Origin: Sulfitobacter sp. SK012
GTDB lineage: Bacteria > Pseudomonadota > Alphaproteobacteria > Rhodobacterales > Rhodobacteraceae
Direction of reading: 5' to 3'
Assembly: GCF_003352085.1 (NCBI RefSeq)
Contig: NZ_CP025804.1
Coordinates: 3,348,001 to 3,412,000 of the forward strand
DNA: 64,000 nucleotides
Each line of letters starts with the position of its first letter. Position 1 is the stretch's first letter. The position numbers were made by a program, and so were the translations under genes. Below are positions 37,847-48,008 of this stretch, piece after piece. The notes under the pieces were generated by a model. That model ran no database searches, had not been told where the DNA came from, and saw only the letters and a program-made list of their open reading frames with translations.

Positions 37847-38872
37847 TCAGGCGTCAAATTCGATCGTCAGCGGGAAATGGTCAGAAGCCTTCACCAGTGC
37901 ATCGCGCAGAGCCGCAGTGTTCCAGCATTCTGGATCATCCAATGGGTGCCAGATCCGCCAAACCGCCCCGCGTTCCCGAAAATGAGGTGTGACCATGATG
38001 TAGTCCAACAGCGCTTGCAAATAGCGCTTTTCCTTCCTCATCCAAAACCGCGATGTTGTAGGGCTTGCCCCAATGCGCTGGCCTAGAACACGCTCTGCAT
38101 GCGGATCATAAAGGCTGCCCTCCCGGCCGCGTCCCAGTACGATCTCAACCGAAGAGCGGCCAAAGAGGTCTTCGAATTCGTCCAAACCGGGGCCATCATT
38201 CATATCGCCCATCACCATCAAAGCATCTGCAGCCTTGATGTGTTCGTCGATCCGGCCCCGCAGCCAGATTGCCTGCGCAAGCTGTTTGCGCCGATTAGCG
38301 ATAGCATATTGCATCACTTGCGCCGGATTTGTCGCGCCATGCGGTGCTTTGGATTTCAGATGTGCGCCGATCATGCGAAATTCAAAGCCGCTCTGGCTGC
38401 GCAGGGCCAATTCCAGCGGAGGCTTGGAAAACACCACCAAATCCTCGGTGGCGTCGATATCCAGATCAATCCGTAACACCCCATCGAATCGGGGCGCGCC
38501 AGTGGTCCCATCTGGCCCGGTCGCAGCACCTTGCGGATCATGCGAAACCTCGAGCACGCTGGGGTCATACATCAACGCTATTTCTTGTTGGGTGTCGTTG
38601 GCAAACCCCATGATAGCGGCGTTCGCGCGCAGGCCAAACCGGTCAGCGAACCCTGTGAGAGCTGCGATCGTGCTGTGTCTGCGCCCTTGATCCGGGGCTT
38701 CGATGACCATGATCGCGTCTGCATCTAGCGCGCGGAAAACGGTAGCGAGCGCCGCTATTTGTTGTGCACGGGTCACGCCGTAACGGCCCGAACTGCCATT
38801 GTCGTCGATCAATCGGTCTTTTTTGTCAAAAAGGTTGCCAAACCACTCAACGTTATAAGTGGCGATGCGCAT
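37847..38872 (-). CDS. Endonuclease/exonuclease/phosphatase-family protein
   Basis: The 341-residue protein has the EEP fold: MRIATYNVEWFGNLF at the start (Asn metal ligand), MVIEAPDQG with the metal Glu, IGAHLKSK, VMGDMNDGPGLDEF with Asp-Asn, and SDHFPLTIEF at the end with the catalytic Asp-His. No signal peptide is seen. It may be a nuclease or phosphodiesterase; the substrate cannot be told. Confidence 0.88.
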   Translation of the reverse strand: MRIATYNVEWFGNLFDKKDRLIDDNGSSGRYGVTRAQQIAALATVFRALDADAIMVIEAPDQGRRHSTIAALTGFADRFGLRANAAIMGFANDTQQEIALMYDPSVLEVSHDPQGAATGPDGTTGAPRFDGVLRIDLDIDATEDLVVFSKPPLELALRSQSGFEFRMIGAHLKSKAPHGATNPAQVMQYAIANRRKQLAQAIWLRGRIDEHIKAADALMVMGDMNDGPGLDEFEDLFGRSSVEIVLGRGREGSLYDPHAERVLGQRIGASPTTSRFWMRKEKRYLQALLDYIMVTPHFRERGAVWRIWHPLDDPECWNTAALRDALVKASDHFPLTIEFDA

Positions 38873-38873
38873 G

Positions 38874-39554
38874 TCAGCGGCCTTTCTTTGACAAGGTATC
38901 CCATGCGCGGTTGATGTCGATCATTCGTTTTTCGGCGAGCCGCACCGCTTCTTCGGGCAATCCACGCGCAATCAAAGCATCGGGGTGGTTGGCCTTTACC
39001 AGTTTGCGCCAAGCCGCGCGTGCGACCTCCTTTGACGCGCCCGGGGCGATGCCCAAAACGGTATGCGGCAGTGGCGAGGTGTCGGGGACGAACCGTGCCC
39101 GCATTCCTTCAAAAACCTCGTCGGGCAGCTCGAATATTTCGGCAACGCGTTCCAAAAACGCGTTCTCGTTTGGATGGTAGATGCCATCGGCCATCGCGAT
39201 ATGAAACAACCCTTCCATCAGGTCACAAAGCATATCTGGCGTGCCCGAAAACATCGCAACGATGCGGTTGGCGTATTCCTCAAAGCCAGCGACGTCGCGC
39301 CGTGCTAGATCAAAAACACGCGCAGCGCCTTTGGCATCATCATCGGCGATTTTGAATACTTCGCGAAAGGCCGTAACCTCATCTCGCGTCACGCGCCCAT
39401 CGGCTTTGGCCATCTTGGCCCCCAACGCGATGACCGCAATGGTGAAACCAACAGAGCGTTCAGGCGGGGCGCGCAGGCGGTCGAATACCTCCGACAGGCC
39501 TTCGCCAGAAGTCAGGGCAGACAACGCCTCAGTGATGCGGATCCAGATCGACAT
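38874..39554 (-). CDS. TerB/DnaJ-domain co-chaperone (DjlA-like)
   Basis: The 226-residue protein has a TerB-type domain (residues ~25-140: GFTIAVIALGAKMAKADGRV, MADGIYHPNENAFL) and a C-terminal J domain (ARAAWRKLVKANHPDAL) with an HPD motif. DjlA of enterobacteria also has a membrane anchor, which is absent here. It follows the EEP gene with one base between them. Confidence 0.87.
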   Translation of the reverse strand: MSIWIRITEALSALTSGEGLSEVFDRLRAPPERSVGFTIAVIALGAKMAKADGRVTRDEVTAFREVFKIADDDAKGAARVFDLARRDVAGFEEYANRIVAMFSGTPDMLCDLMEGLFHIAMADGIYHPNENAFLERVAEIFELPDEVFEGMRARFVPDTSPLPHTVLGIAPGASKEVARAAWRKLVKANHPDALIARGLPEEAVRLAEKRMIDINRAWDTLSKKGR

Positions 39555-39585
39555 AGGTGTCTTGTAAACCGCCCGACTGGGGAAG

Positions 39586-40071
39586 TCAGGGCGCAATCAA
39601 GGATTTTTGCATCAAAATCAAATCCAGCCAGCGGCCCGATTTTTGCCCTACCTGAGGCAGATGGCCAACTTTTTCAAAACCCATGGCGGTGTGAAATGCC
39701 ACAGCGTTTGGGTTTTCACCACTGATCGCTGCGATCATCACATGGATGCCCTGCTGAATTACTGCATCTTGAGCGGCCAGCATCAAAGCGCGCCCCATCC
39801 CCTGCCCGGATTTGCCAACGATCACGCTGTGCTCGACCGTCCCGGCATATCCCGGACCTGATCGAAATTGGCCCCACGTCACAAAACCTTGCACATGATC
39901 GCCCCCCGCCACCAGAAAACTGCCCGACCGGTCGCGGATCAGCATGGTGATATCCTCATGCGATTTTTCAACCGTAGTAAACGTTCCCGTCGTATCGCGA
40001 ATAAGCGCATTCCATAGCTCAGAAATAGCGGGGGCATCGCGCAGTTCAGCCTCTCGGATCAACGCAGCCAT
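39586..40071 (-). CDS. GNAT-family N-acetyltransferase
   Basis: The 161-residue protein matches phosphinothricin-acetyltransferase-like GNATs: IREAELRDAPAISELWNALI, EHSVIVGKSGQGMGRALM (acetyl-CoA loop, Q/RxxGxG/A form) and NPNAVAFHTAMGFEKVGHL. The substrate may be methionine sulfoximine or a related amino acid analogue. It overlaps the next VOC gene by 13 bases. Confidence 0.88.
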   Translation of the reverse strand: MAALIREAELRDAPAISELWNALIRDTTGTFTTVEKSHEDITMLIRDRSGSFLVAGGDHVQGFVTWGQFRSGPGYAGTVEHSVIVGKSGQGMGRALMLAAQDAVIQQGIHVMIAAISGENPNAVAFHTAMGFEKVGHLPQVGQKSGRWLDLILMQKSLIAP

Positions 40072-40673
40072 ACGGCCCCACCGGGCGTTTGCATCTGTGC
40101 CGCCAATGCCGCGGGCCCTGCGACAAAGCCGATGCGTGCGTCTTTCAGAAACGGAGCCAAAAGCGCCTCTAGTTCACCTGATTCTGGGTGGGATACTTCC
40201 AAGTTTGTTATGCTGCATCCTTGTTGCTGCAGGCGCCCTGTTGGGTGCGCGTCGCTTTGCCATTCGATCAACGCGGGGGCGCAGTTGTCAAACGGCAGCA
40301 CACCATTTTGTGGCACCGCCATACGCCAGCGTATGTCACCTCGCGCCAGATCAACCGGCTTGCCAAACCCAGCAGGCAAAAGCGCAAGAGCTGCTTCCAA
40401 ATCATCGCAGCGACATATCCAATTGGTAAGACGTGGCAGGCCACTAAAGCGGTCCAAATCGAACCAGCGCGCGCGATCAGGTTTCGGCGCATCCGGATTG
40501 ACTGCAATCGCCTCAAGGTACAGATCATCGGACAAACCAAGCAGTGTATTGTGAGTATGAAACACCGCATGCACGCCTCCGGGTTGTAACGGAACCCCCA
40601 ATGACGCCTCAACATGGCGCGTAGCAGACGGCAAATCCGAAGCCGAAACAGCGATATGATCAAGGGTCAGCAT
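40059..40673 (-). CDS. VOC-family protein
   Basis: The 204-residue product begins MLTLDHIAVSASDLPSA and has a glyoxalase_3-type pair of modules, with LGLSDDLYLEAIAVNPDA and LARGDIRWRMAVPQNG. An AAAGGA lies upstream of the ATG at 40673; the longer frame to 40841 is unlikely. No substrate can be given. Confidence 0.8.
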   Translation of the reverse strand: MLTLDHIAVSASDLPSATRHVEASLGVPLQPGGVHAVFHTHNTLLGLSDDLYLEAIAVNPDAPKPDRARWFDLDRFSGLPRLTNWICRCDDLEAALALLPAGFGKPVDLARGDIRWRMAVPQNGVLPFDNCAPALIEWQSDAHPTGRLQQQGCSITNLEVSHPESGELEALLAPFLKDARIGFVAGPAALAAQMQTPGGAVWLR

Positions 40674-40882
40674 AGGTATCCTTTCGCAGTAAATTGGCAG
40701 GCCCGACATGCGGAAACTGGCCTTTGCTTTTGTGTGACCCATCCGAGCGGTGCGTGCCCATCCGATACCGATGGCGATTGAGTGCATTTTGTCGCGAAAG
40801 CCTGTCAGGCTGCGATAATTTGCACCCGGCCAAAACTGCATCTGGGTCGGAAAAGGACGAATTAACGTCCTTCCCCATTTAT

Positions 40883-43030
40883 TTACGCCCGTGTGGACCG
40901 AATGAGTTTCAGAATATCCTGCGCAGCTGCTGGGATATTCGTACCAGGTCCAAAGATTGCTTTGACCCCTGCATCATACAGAAACTGGTAATCTTGTTGC
41001 GGAATAACCCCGCCACAAATGACCAAAATATCTTCTGCTCCGGCGTCTTTTAGAGCTTTGACCAATTGCGGGGCCAGCGTTTTGTGACCAGCGGCTTGGC
41101 TCGAGATGCCGATAACATGCACATCATTGTCAACGGCATCCTGCGCAGCTTCCGCTGGGGTCTGAAATAGAGGGCCCACGTCGACATCAAATCCGATATC
41201 GGCAAACGCAGTGGCGATCACTTTGGCACCTCGATCGTGCCCGTCTTGGCCCATTTTGACCACCAACATACGTGGACGACGGCCTTCGGCCTCGGCGAAA
41301 TCTTCTACTGTTTTTTGGATCGCAGCAAAGCCTTCATCGCCTTCATAGGCGGCACCGTAGACACCTGCCAACACTTTGACCTCTGCGCGGTGACGGCCGA
41401 ATTCTTCTTCCATAGCCATACTAATTTCTCCCACTGTTGCCCGCGCACGCGCGGCCTCAACCGCACCTTCGAGCAGGTTGCCGCCTTCTTTCGCGCGGCG
41501 AGTCAGCTCTGCAAGCGCCGCGGTACAGACCGCATCATCTCGAGTGGCGCGGATGCCTTCCAGACGTTTGATCTGGCTCAGCCGCACTGCGACATTGTCA
41601 ACATCCAAGATATCAATCGGGTCTTCTTTGTCACGGCGGTACTTGTTCACGCCAACGATCACTTCATTGCCCCGGTCGATATTGGCTTGCCGAGTGGCGG
41701 CCGCTTCTTCGATGCGCAGCTTTGGCATGCCCGAAGCGACGGCTTTGGTCATGCCACCCAACTCTTCGACTTCCTGGATTAGCGCCCAGGCGGCCTCAGC
41801 AAGATCATGGGTCAATTTTTCTACATAATAACTGCCAGCCAGAGGGTCGACGACGTTGGTGATCCCGGTTTCTTCTTGCAATATCAACTGCGTATTACGG
41901 GCAATACGCGCTGAATGATCGGTCGGCAAACCGATTGCCTCATCGAGCGAATTAGTGTGCAGGCTTTGTGTGCCGCCCAATACCGCGCTCATCGCTTCAT
42001 AGGCGGTGCGCACGACGTTATTATAAGGATCTTGTTCGGCAAGACTGACCCCAGATGTCTGACAATGGGTCCGCAGCATGCTTGATTTGGGGTTCTTGGG
42101 TTCAAATTCCGCCATGATGCGATGCCACAACAAACGCGCCGCGCGTAATTTGGCCGCCTCCATGAAAAAGTTCATTCCGATGGCGAAGAAAAAGCTCAAA
42201 CGCCCCGCAAATAGATCGACATCCATACCGCGCGCAATCGCGGCGCGCACGTATTCGCGACCATCCGCAAGCGTAAATGCCAGCTCTTGCACAAGGTCCG
42301 CGCCGGCCTCTTGCATGTGGTAACCTGAAATCGAGATCGAGTTGAACTTTGGCATCCCAGTCGATGTGTATTCAATAATATCCGCGATGATCCGCATCGA
42401 AGGTTCGGGCGGGTAGATATACGTGTTGCGGACCATGAACTCCTTGAGGATGTCGTTCTGGATCGTACCTGCGAGCACGGATTTATCGTGACCTTGTTCT
42501 TCACCAGCGACGATGAAACTTGCCAAAATTGGGATCACCGCGCCGTTCATCGTCATCGAGACAGACACTTTATCAAGCGGAATGTCGTCAAAGAGGATTT
42601 TCATGTCCTCAACGCTGTCGATTGCTACGCCCGCTTTGCCTACATCGCCCTCTACCCGCGGGTGGTCACTGTCGTATCCGCGATGGGTCGCAAGATCGAA
42701 GGCGACTGAAACCCCCTGCTGGCCCGCTGCCAATCCACGCTTGTAAAAGGCGTTGGATTCTTCTGCCGTGGAAAACCCTGCGTATTGACGGATCGTCCAA
42801 GGGCGGCCTGCATACATTGTGGCCTTCACCCCACGGGTAAATGGTGCGGCACCAGGGATGCCGCCCAAATGCGATACGCCCTCAAGGTCGTCAGCCGTAT
42901 AAACCGGTTGAACATCGATCCCTTCAAGAGTTTTCCACGTCAGGTCTTCGGGGCTACGCCCGCGCAGTTCCGCTTCAGCCAGACCGCGCCACATGGCGTG
43001 GTCGGGGGATCGAGGAGTGTCCTTGGTCAT
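40883..43030 (-). CDS. scpA: Methylmalonyl-CoA mutase, B12-dependent
   Basis: The 715-residue enzyme converts (R)-methylmalonyl-CoA to succinyl-CoA. The N-terminal barrel carries [16 protein letters not shown] and [16 protein letters not shown] signature ([21 protein letters not shown]); the C-terminal cobalamin domain has [13 protein letters not shown] with the base-off His and DVGPLFQTP. Length fits the homodimeric single-chain form. It lies near pccA and pccB, supporting the propionyl-CoA to succinyl-CoA pathway. Its start is inside the upstream sulfotransferase-like gene. Confidence 0.95.
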   Translation of the reverse strand: MTKDTPRSPDHAMWRGLAEAELRGRSPEDLTWKTLEGIDVQPVYTADDLEGVSHLGGIPGAAPFTRGVKATMYAGRPWTIRQYAGFSTAEESNAFYKRGLAAGQQGVSVAFDLATHRGYDSDHPRVEGDVGKAGVAIDSVEDMKILFDDIPLDKVSVSMTMNGAVIPILASFIVAGEEQGHDKSVLAGTIQNDILKEFMVRNTYIYPPEPSMRIIADIIEYTSTGMPKFNSISISGYHMQEAGADLVQELAFTLADGREYVRAAIARGMDVDLFAGRLSFFFAIGMNFFMEAAKLRAARLLWHRIMAEFEPKNPKSSMLRTHCQTSGVSLAEQDPYNNVVRTAYEAMSAVLGGTQSLHTNSLDEAIGLPTDHSARIARNTQLILQEETGITNVVDPLAGSYYVEKLTHDLAEAAWALIQEVEELGGMTKAVASGMPKLRIEEAAATRQANIDRGNEVIVGVNKYRRDKEDPIDILDVDNVAVRLSQIKRLEGIRATRDDAVCTAALAELTRRAKEGGNLLEGAVEAARARATVGEISMAMEEEFGRHRAEVKVLAGVYGAAYEGDEGFAAIQKTVEDFAEAEGRRPRMLVVKMGQDGHDRGAKVIATAFADIGFDVDVGPLFQTPAEAAQDAVDNDVHVIGISSQAAGHKTLAPQLVKALKDAGAEDILVICGGVIPQQDYQFLYDAGVKAIFGPGTNIPAAAQDILKLIRSTRA

Positions 43031-43934
43031 TTGAGTGTCCTTGTCTGATGTCGCCCGCAGGCTGGCTTTTGCCTGTTCTGCTGCGGGTCGGGTCCTGTGT
43101 CAGTGTGGCTAGCCCGTCTGCACCGGCAGATAACCACATCATGTCGTCTTGGTATGTTTCGCGCATGGCAGCGGTGTGCGCCGGCGCAAAGGGTTGCCAA
43201 CGGCCGTCGCCCTCTGGCAACTCGGAAGCGTCTCTGTCTTGTTGTTTTATCGCTGTGCGCATCGCTGCAAGATCGGGCGAGCGATTAAGCCACCCGTCCG
43301 CGTGTGTTGTAGGTGCCGGTCTGTCAGTCGCGGCAGCAAACAGCAGATCGGGACGCCCCACATGATGCTCAAACGGCAGCACCCTAATTTCGGCTTCGGG
43401 TGCAGCGCAGGCGATGTCGGTAATTACATCACGCCAACCGCGTCTTGTATGCGCAATGCGCTCGCAATGACGCGCGGTAGGCACGCTGTGACCTCGGTAA
43501 ACCGCATAGGCAGAGGTGGACGCCCACCAAAGGTCCTGCGCGCGCAAGCTTAGGACAATTCGACTGATCCGGCCACCAAAGGCCGATGATATGCGCGCCA
43601 TCCGGTCACCAACGGCAGGATAGAGCAGCCCGTCACGCAGGCAATGCCGCGGGGAGCCGATCATATTCTCGTCGCTGACGATTAATCGATCAACACCGGC
43701 CTGCTCAGCCAGTGTCAGATGCATTTTGACGCGTCCCTCGGCCCGGCGTTGCAAATTGCGCCCACTCGCCCCGGCAACTCCGGGAAAGAGACCCGAAAAC
43801 AACCCCTTGCGGGTGCGCAATGGCCCCCAATAGCCAGTCGCGTCCTCGCTCAAAACCGCTGCATTGGACTGTAAGTAGTGCTGGAAACTGGTCGTACCGG
43901 TGCGATGTGCACCCACATGCAGAATGATATCCAT
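42975..43934 (-). CDS. Sulfotransferase-like P-loop protein
   Basis: The 319-residue protein begins [20 protein letters not shown], whose [11 protein letters not shown] is a 5'-PSB-type phosphate loop of sulfotransferases. Later blocks, such as [20 protein letters not shown], fit the 3'-PB region with the Arg and Ser typical of PAPS binding. It overlaps the mutase start by 56 bases, which is more than usual coupling. The 3' quarter is low-complexity and poorly conserved, so it may have been extended by mutation. The acceptor substrate is unknown. Confidence 0.72.
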   Translation of the reverse strand: MDIILHVGAHRTGTTSFQHYLQSNAAVLSEDATGYWGPLRTRKGLFSGLFPGVAGASGRNLQRRAEGRVKMHLTLAEQAGVDRLIVSDENMIGSPRHCLRDGLLYPAVGDRMARISSAFGGRISRIVLSLRAQDLWWASTSAYAVYRGHSVPTARHCERIAHTRRGWRDVITDIACAAPEAEIRVLPFEHHVGRPDLLFAAATDRPAPTTHADGWLNRSPDLAAMRTAIKQQDRDASELPEGDGRWQPFAPAHTAAMRETYQDDMMWLSAGADGLATLTQDPTRSRTGKSQPAGDIRQGHSNDQGHSSIPRPRHVARSG

Positions 43935-44102
43935 GAAAAAGCGCGCCGCCTTGATGCTCAGGGCCACCCCATTCGGCCATGTCGAGGGAAGTGCGGCGAT
44001 CATGCTGTATAACCCCTTGCGGTCAGCTTAATGTTAAAATTGGCGCACAAAGCCTTCGCAAAGACGGCTGAGCGGCTTATATGGGTAGGTGAAGGAGCGC
44101 CA

Positions 44103-44561
44103 ATGAAAGCCATCTTACTATCTGTTTTTACGGGACTATTCCCTATGCCCCTAATGGCCCAAACCGCCTTAGAAACACCCGTTTCAGAGCTATTCATCGC
44201 CGCAGATACGGTCGATTTGAATGAATTAGTCTGGAAAAAGCGACCTGTCGTCATCTTTGCAGACAGCACCGATGACCCCGCATATATCGAACAGCTGAAA
44301 TTGTTGGAAGCGCAGAGCGACGAATTGATAGTTCGCGATGTGATTGTGGTGACCGATACGGACCCAGCGGCACGTGGTGATTTGCGGCTGAAACTGCGGC
44401 CGCGTGGTTTCATGTTGGCGCTTATCGGCAAGGACGGCGATGTGAAGATCCGCAAACCGTTCCCATGGAGCGTACGCGAGATCACCCGCAGCATCGACAA
44501 GATGACGATCCGCAAACGTGAAATTCGCGAACAAAAAACAGCTGGCCCGGCAGCTAGATAG
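44103..44561 (+). CDS. DUF4174 exported protein
   Basis: The 152-residue protein has a signal peptide (MKAILLSVFTGLFPMPLMAQ) and a thioredoxin-like DUF4174 domain with RPVVIFADSTDDPAYIEQ and FMLALIGKDGDVKIRKP. A strong GAAGGAG box precedes the ATG at 44103. It is convergent with the pccA gene. No redox Cys is seen. Function unknown. Confidence 0.85.
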   Translation: MKAILLSVFTGLFPMPLMAQTALETPVSELFIAADTVDLNELVWKKRPVVIFADSTDDPAYIEQLKLLEAQSDELIVRDVIVVTDTDPAARGDLRLKLRPRGFMLALIGKDGDVKIRKPFPWSVREITRSIDKMTIRKREIREQKTAGPAAR

Positions 44562-44598
44562 CTGCCGCGCCCTAGTTTGGTATTGAGGGTTGCCGTGA

Positions 44599-46599
44599 TC
44601 ACTCGAACTCCATGATGACATCGTCGACAGCAAGACTATCGCCAGCACTGGCATTGATCTTGGCGACTTTTCCGCGTTTTTCAGCGCGCAGGATATTCTC
44701 CATCTTCATCGCTTCGACAGTGCACAGGGCCTGACCGTCTTCGACTTCATCGCCAACTTCGACGTTTAACTTTACGACCAACCCGGGCATCGGGCACAAC
44801 AAAAGACGCGACGTATCGGGCGGTAGTTTTTCGGGCATCTTGCGCGCGAGTTCAGCCTGCCGTTGTGTGCGCACATGAACCTTGAGGTCCGCGCCGCGTG
44901 TACGAATCCGGAAACCGCCAGATATCTTGCCAACCTTTAGCACCAGCGGAGCATCAGCGACCGTCATCAAGGCCAGCTGATCACCAGGCGTCCACGGCCC
45001 ACTTACCCGCAAGGTTTCGCCATCCGAGAATGTGACGCTCGCCCCTTCGGGATCAGCATTGATCATCACATCAAACGATTGCCCCTGCAGGGCGACATTC
45101 CAATCGGACCCGACCTTGCGCTCGTGGTTGTCCATCCGGCCAGAGACCCGCGCCCGGCGGATTTCACCCACCCGGTGCATCGCCGCTGTTGCCGCAGCAA
45201 TTCGGCGCAGATCGACGTCAGACAGGGTCACGCCCTCGAACCCATCAGGGTATTCTTCAGCAATAAAGGCCGTTGTCATATCGCCAGAGATAAACTTGGG
45301 ATGGTCCATCACCGCGCTGAGAAACGGCAGGTTATGCCCGATCCCTTCAACTTCAAAACTGTCGAGAGCCACGCGCATCCGCTCAATCGCTTGCGCCCGT
45401 GTCGGGGCCCAAGTGCACAGCTTTGCGATCATTGGATCATAGTACATCGATATCTCGCCGCCCTCGTAGACGCCTGTATCATTGCGCACCACGTGGGTGT
45501 CTTCGACCACTTCTGCTGGCGGGCGATAACGCGTCAAACGGCCAATTGAGGGCAAAAATCCACGATATGGATCCTCGGCATAAAGACGGTTTTCAATGGC
45601 CCAGCCATTCAGTTTCACATCTTTTTGGCTGATGCTCAGGGGCTCGCCATTTGCGACCCGTATCATCTGCTCAACCAGATCGACGCCTGTGATCAATTCC
45701 GTGACGGGGTGTTCCACCTGCAGCCGGGTGTTCATCTCAAGGAAGTAGAATTTCTTGTTGCCGTCTACGATGAATTCGACCGTGCCAGCGCTGGTGTAAC
45801 CGACGGCTTGCGCCAACGCGACAGCCTGCTCTCCCATGGCTTTGCGGGTTTCTTCATCTAGAAACGGGCTTGGGGCCTCTTCAACAACCTTTTGGTTTCG
45901 ACGTTGGATCGAGCATTCGCGCTCCCCCAAATAGATGCCATTCCCATGCGCATCACACAGCACCTGAATTTCGATATGGCGCGGCTGAGTTACAAATTTC
46001 TCGATGAAAATGCGGTCATCACCAAAGGAATTTGCAGCCTCGTTTTTGGACGAATGAAACCCCTCACGCGCTTCTTGGTCGTTCCATGCGATCCGCATGC
46101 CCTTACCTCCGCCGCCAGCGCTTGCCTTGAGCATCACGGGATAACCAATCTGGTTCGAGATCTTGACCGCTTCATCCTCATCCGCAATCAAGTCCATATG
46201 GCCTGGCACGGTGCTGACACCTGCCTCTTGGGCGATCTTCTTGGAGGTGATTTTGTCCCCCATCTTTTCAATGGCACCAACGGGGGGGCCGACAAAAGCA
46301 ACACCAGCATCTGCAAGTGCTCCGGCAAATTTCGAGTTCTCAGACAAGAAACCATACCCCGGATGTACGGCTTGCGCGCCCGATGATTTAACCGCCGCCA
46401 TGACCTTATCGATCACAATATAGGACTGGTTCGCTGGGGGCGGGCCGATATTCACCGCCTCATCTGCCATCTGCACGTGGAGCGCCTGACGGTCTGCGTC
46501 CGAATAAATGGCGACGGTATGAATGCCCATCTTTTTGGCGGTCTTAATAACGCGGCAAGCAATCTCGCCTCTGTTTGCGATCAGGATCTTAGTGAACAT
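44599..46599 (-). CDS. pccA: Propionyl-CoA carboxylase alpha subunit (biotin carboxylase + BCCP)
   Basis: The 666-residue protein opens MFTKILIANRGEIACRVIK, the biotin carboxylase start, has the ATP-grasp part KASAGGGGKGMRIA and EMNTRLQVEHPVTE, and ends with the biotinyl domain EAMKMENILRAEKRG, in which the Lys is biotinylated. It carboxylates propionyl-CoA with pccB. The ATG at 46599 matches the family. It is separated from pccB by five small genes, an arrangement seen in some roseobacters. Confidence 0.95.
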   Translation of the reverse strand: MFTKILIANRGEIACRVIKTAKKMGIHTVAIYSDADRQALHVQMADEAVNIGPPPANQSYIVIDKVMAAVKSSGAQAVHPGYGFLSENSKFAGALADAGVAFVGPPVGAIEKMGDKITSKKIAQEAGVSTVPGHMDLIADEDEAVKISNQIGYPVMLKASAGGGGKGMRIAWNDQEAREGFHSSKNEAANSFGDDRIFIEKFVTQPRHIEIQVLCDAHGNGIYLGERECSIQRRNQKVVEEAPSPFLDEETRKAMGEQAVALAQAVGYTSAGTVEFIVDGNKKFYFLEMNTRLQVEHPVTELITGVDLVEQMIRVANGEPLSISQKDVKLNGWAIENRLYAEDPYRGFLPSIGRLTRYRPPAEVVEDTHVVRNDTGVYEGGEISMYYDPMIAKLCTWAPTRAQAIERMRVALDSFEVEGIGHNLPFLSAVMDHPKFISGDMTTAFIAEEYPDGFEGVTLSDVDLRRIAAATAAMHRVGEIRRARVSGRMDNHERKVGSDWNVALQGQSFDVMINADPEGASVTFSDGETLRVSGPWTPGDQLALMTVADAPLVLKVGKISGGFRIRTRGADLKVHVRTQRQAELARKMPEKLPPDTSRLLLCPMPGLVVKLNVEVGDEVEDGQALCTVEAMKMENILRAEKRGKVAKINASAGDSLAVDDVIMEFE

Positions 46600-46630
46600 G
46601 AGCTGTCCCTTTTGCTGAGGTGAGGCCACG

Positions 46631-46664
46631 AAAAAACCCGCGCCGGCGCAGGCCGGGCGGGTTT
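46631..46664 (-). terminator. Terminator for the small lipoprotein gene upstream of pccA
   Basis: On the minus strand the RNA pairs AAACCCGCCCGGC with GCCGGCGCGGGTTT (one bulge) and is followed by a T tract (from AAAAAA at 46631). It separates the lipoprotein gene at 46711 from pccA, whose promoter must lie in the 111-bp gap. Confidence 0.75.
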
Positions 46665-46710
46665 CGTGTGTGTTTGAGCCGGTCTTTTGGACGCGGCGTA
46701 AGCGGTTGGG

Positions 46711-46917
46711 TTAATTGCAGTCGGCGATTTCCGTGTTGCAGGCCACCACATTTGCGCCTGCACCAATTGCAGCACCTTTTGCGATGTCTCCGTCCGTGAT
46801 GGCTGCAATGCCCGCACCGATGGCAGCACCTCCGAGGGCTTGCTCGCCCACATTGTCGCCACAGGCAGCGAGACCGAGTGACGCTGCTGCAATAAGAGTG
46901 AATGTCTTGAAACGCAT
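46711..46917 (-). CDS. Small lipoprotein with glycine-zipper segment
   Basis: The 68-residue protein has a lipoprotein signal (AASLGLAACG, Cys near residue 19) and a glycine-zipper-like stretch GGAAIGAGIAAITDGD, like other small outer-membrane lipoproteins. The ATG at 46917 is preceded by AAGGA. A terminator follows. Function unknown. Confidence 0.78.
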   Translation of the reverse strand: MRFKTFTLIAAASLGLAACGDNVGEQALGGAAIGAGIAAITDGDIAKGAAIGAGANVVACNTEIADCN

Positions 46918-47212
46918 GGAGGTTTTCCTTTTGTGCTCTTGCCTGACCCCAAAACGCAACTGGGATGGTATGAACCAACCACAAACGCGTTTTTCCCAAA
47001 AAAATCGGGCAGCGGCACCGTGTGTGAAGCGCGCTGCCCTGGAGGGGAAGGGGTATATGTTTTTTTATCCGTCAGAATGTCTTTGGAGGTTCCATCACTG
47101 ACTGAAGCCACGTTGGCCGATGAATTGACCCGCGCATAGCCGGAAACGCCCACCAGGCCGATATCGGCTGTTGCCCGCCGAAATCCTTCTGACACACGCA
47201 ACAAAATGCCGA
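46918..47212. other. 295-bp spacer without a called gene
   Basis: Minus-strand and plus-strand frames here lack recognisable products. The promoter of the small lipoprotein gene should be in it. Confidence 0.35.
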
Positions 47213-47575
47213 TCATGAGTCGAACACATCGGGGAATGCAGCGCGTGCGGCCGCTTCGTCGACAACCAGCATCGCTTCATAGCTTGCAGGATCAAACGGA
47301 TCTGTCGCTTCCAACACTTCGCGACCCAAGAGCCACGACAACCGTCCAGCGTCCAGATTGCCACGCTCGAACGGCGTATCGCCGAAATTTTCCCACAAGG
47401 CGCGCATAAAGCCTTCGTCGGCGTTTTTATCGGGTGAACGGCGGTCTGGGCGACGCTCACGCGCGATCAGCGGTGTGGCCCCTTTGGGGTTGGCACGTCG
47501 AAGGGTGAATTGGTAATCCGTGCGCGGCAAACGGCCCGGAAAGCCGCGATGCTTAAGCATATAGTCTAGTGCCAT
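47213..47575 (-). CDS. Conserved hypothetical protein, 120 residues
   Basis: The protein begins MALDYMLKHRGFPGRLPRTD and has a conserved-looking WENFGDTPFERGNLDAG block. No domain is recognised, and no signal peptide is seen. It lies between pccA and pccB, where similar unknown genes occur in related organisms. Start by frame; no strong ribosome-binding site. Confidence 0.7.
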   Translation of the reverse strand: MALDYMLKHRGFPGRLPRTDYQFTLRRANPKGATPLIARERRPDRRSPDKNADEGFMRALWENFGDTPFERGNLDAGRLSWLLGREVLEATDPFDPASYEAMLVVDEAAARAAFPDVFDS

Positions 47576-47602
47576 GCCAAGCCCTCCTGTGGGAAGGCAC
47601 TC

Positions 47603-47638
47603 AGGACGGGCGCGACCAATTGGCGGGGCGCCCGTCCT
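47603..47638 (-). terminator. Hairpin AGGACGGGCGC/GCGCCCGTCCT after 48-residue lipoprotein gene
   Basis: An 11-bp perfect stem with a 14-base loop lies 10 bp after the stop of the lipoprotein gene on the minus strand. The T tract is weak. Likely a terminator or RNA-stability element. Confidence 0.6.
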
Positions 47639-47647
47639 GTTTCGGTA

Positions 47648-47794
47648 TTACTTGTACTTACCGGTGTATGTCGGCTCGACCGAGATGGGCTCGGGTTCAA
47701 CCACGACAAACTCTTCGACCTGCTGCTCACGCGCACAGGCGGCAACCACGGTGATGAAACCGAATGCTGCCAACAGTTTGATGCTCTTCGACAT
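47648..47794 (-). CDS. 48-residue lipoprotein, too short for standard gene finders
   Basis: The minus-strand frame encodes MSKSIKLLAAFGFITVVAACA followed by an acidic tail rich in Val, Glu and Pro ending TYTGKYK. VVAAC is a lipobox with Cys at residue 20. A GGAG box lies nine bases before the ATG, and a strong hairpin follows the stop, so I consider it a real gene. Function unknown; it may be an outer-membrane anchor protein. Confidence 0.72.
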   Translation of the reverse strand: MSKSIKLLAAFGFITVVAACAREQQVEEFVVVEPEPISVEPTYTGKYK

Positions 47795-48008
47795 CTATTT
47801 CTCCAGTCACTAATGATGCGGGGACGCAGCACATGACGCACCACTTGCCCCGCCTTTGAAGTAAGAAACACCTGAGTATTTCTTGGGCTCAAGATAACGG
47901 ATCGCGCAGCGCAGCGATATGCGGACAATTTCAATCGGCAAAGATGTGACTCCAAAGCCTCATTGAGTTGGCCGGATGAGCGTAACCTCGCAAGATATTG
48001 TGGGTGCA

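Noticed and set aside
46918..47212. Possible coding sequence upstream of the small lipoprotein gene
   Set aside because: Frames on both strands lack family resemblance and start signals; judged promoter/spacer.
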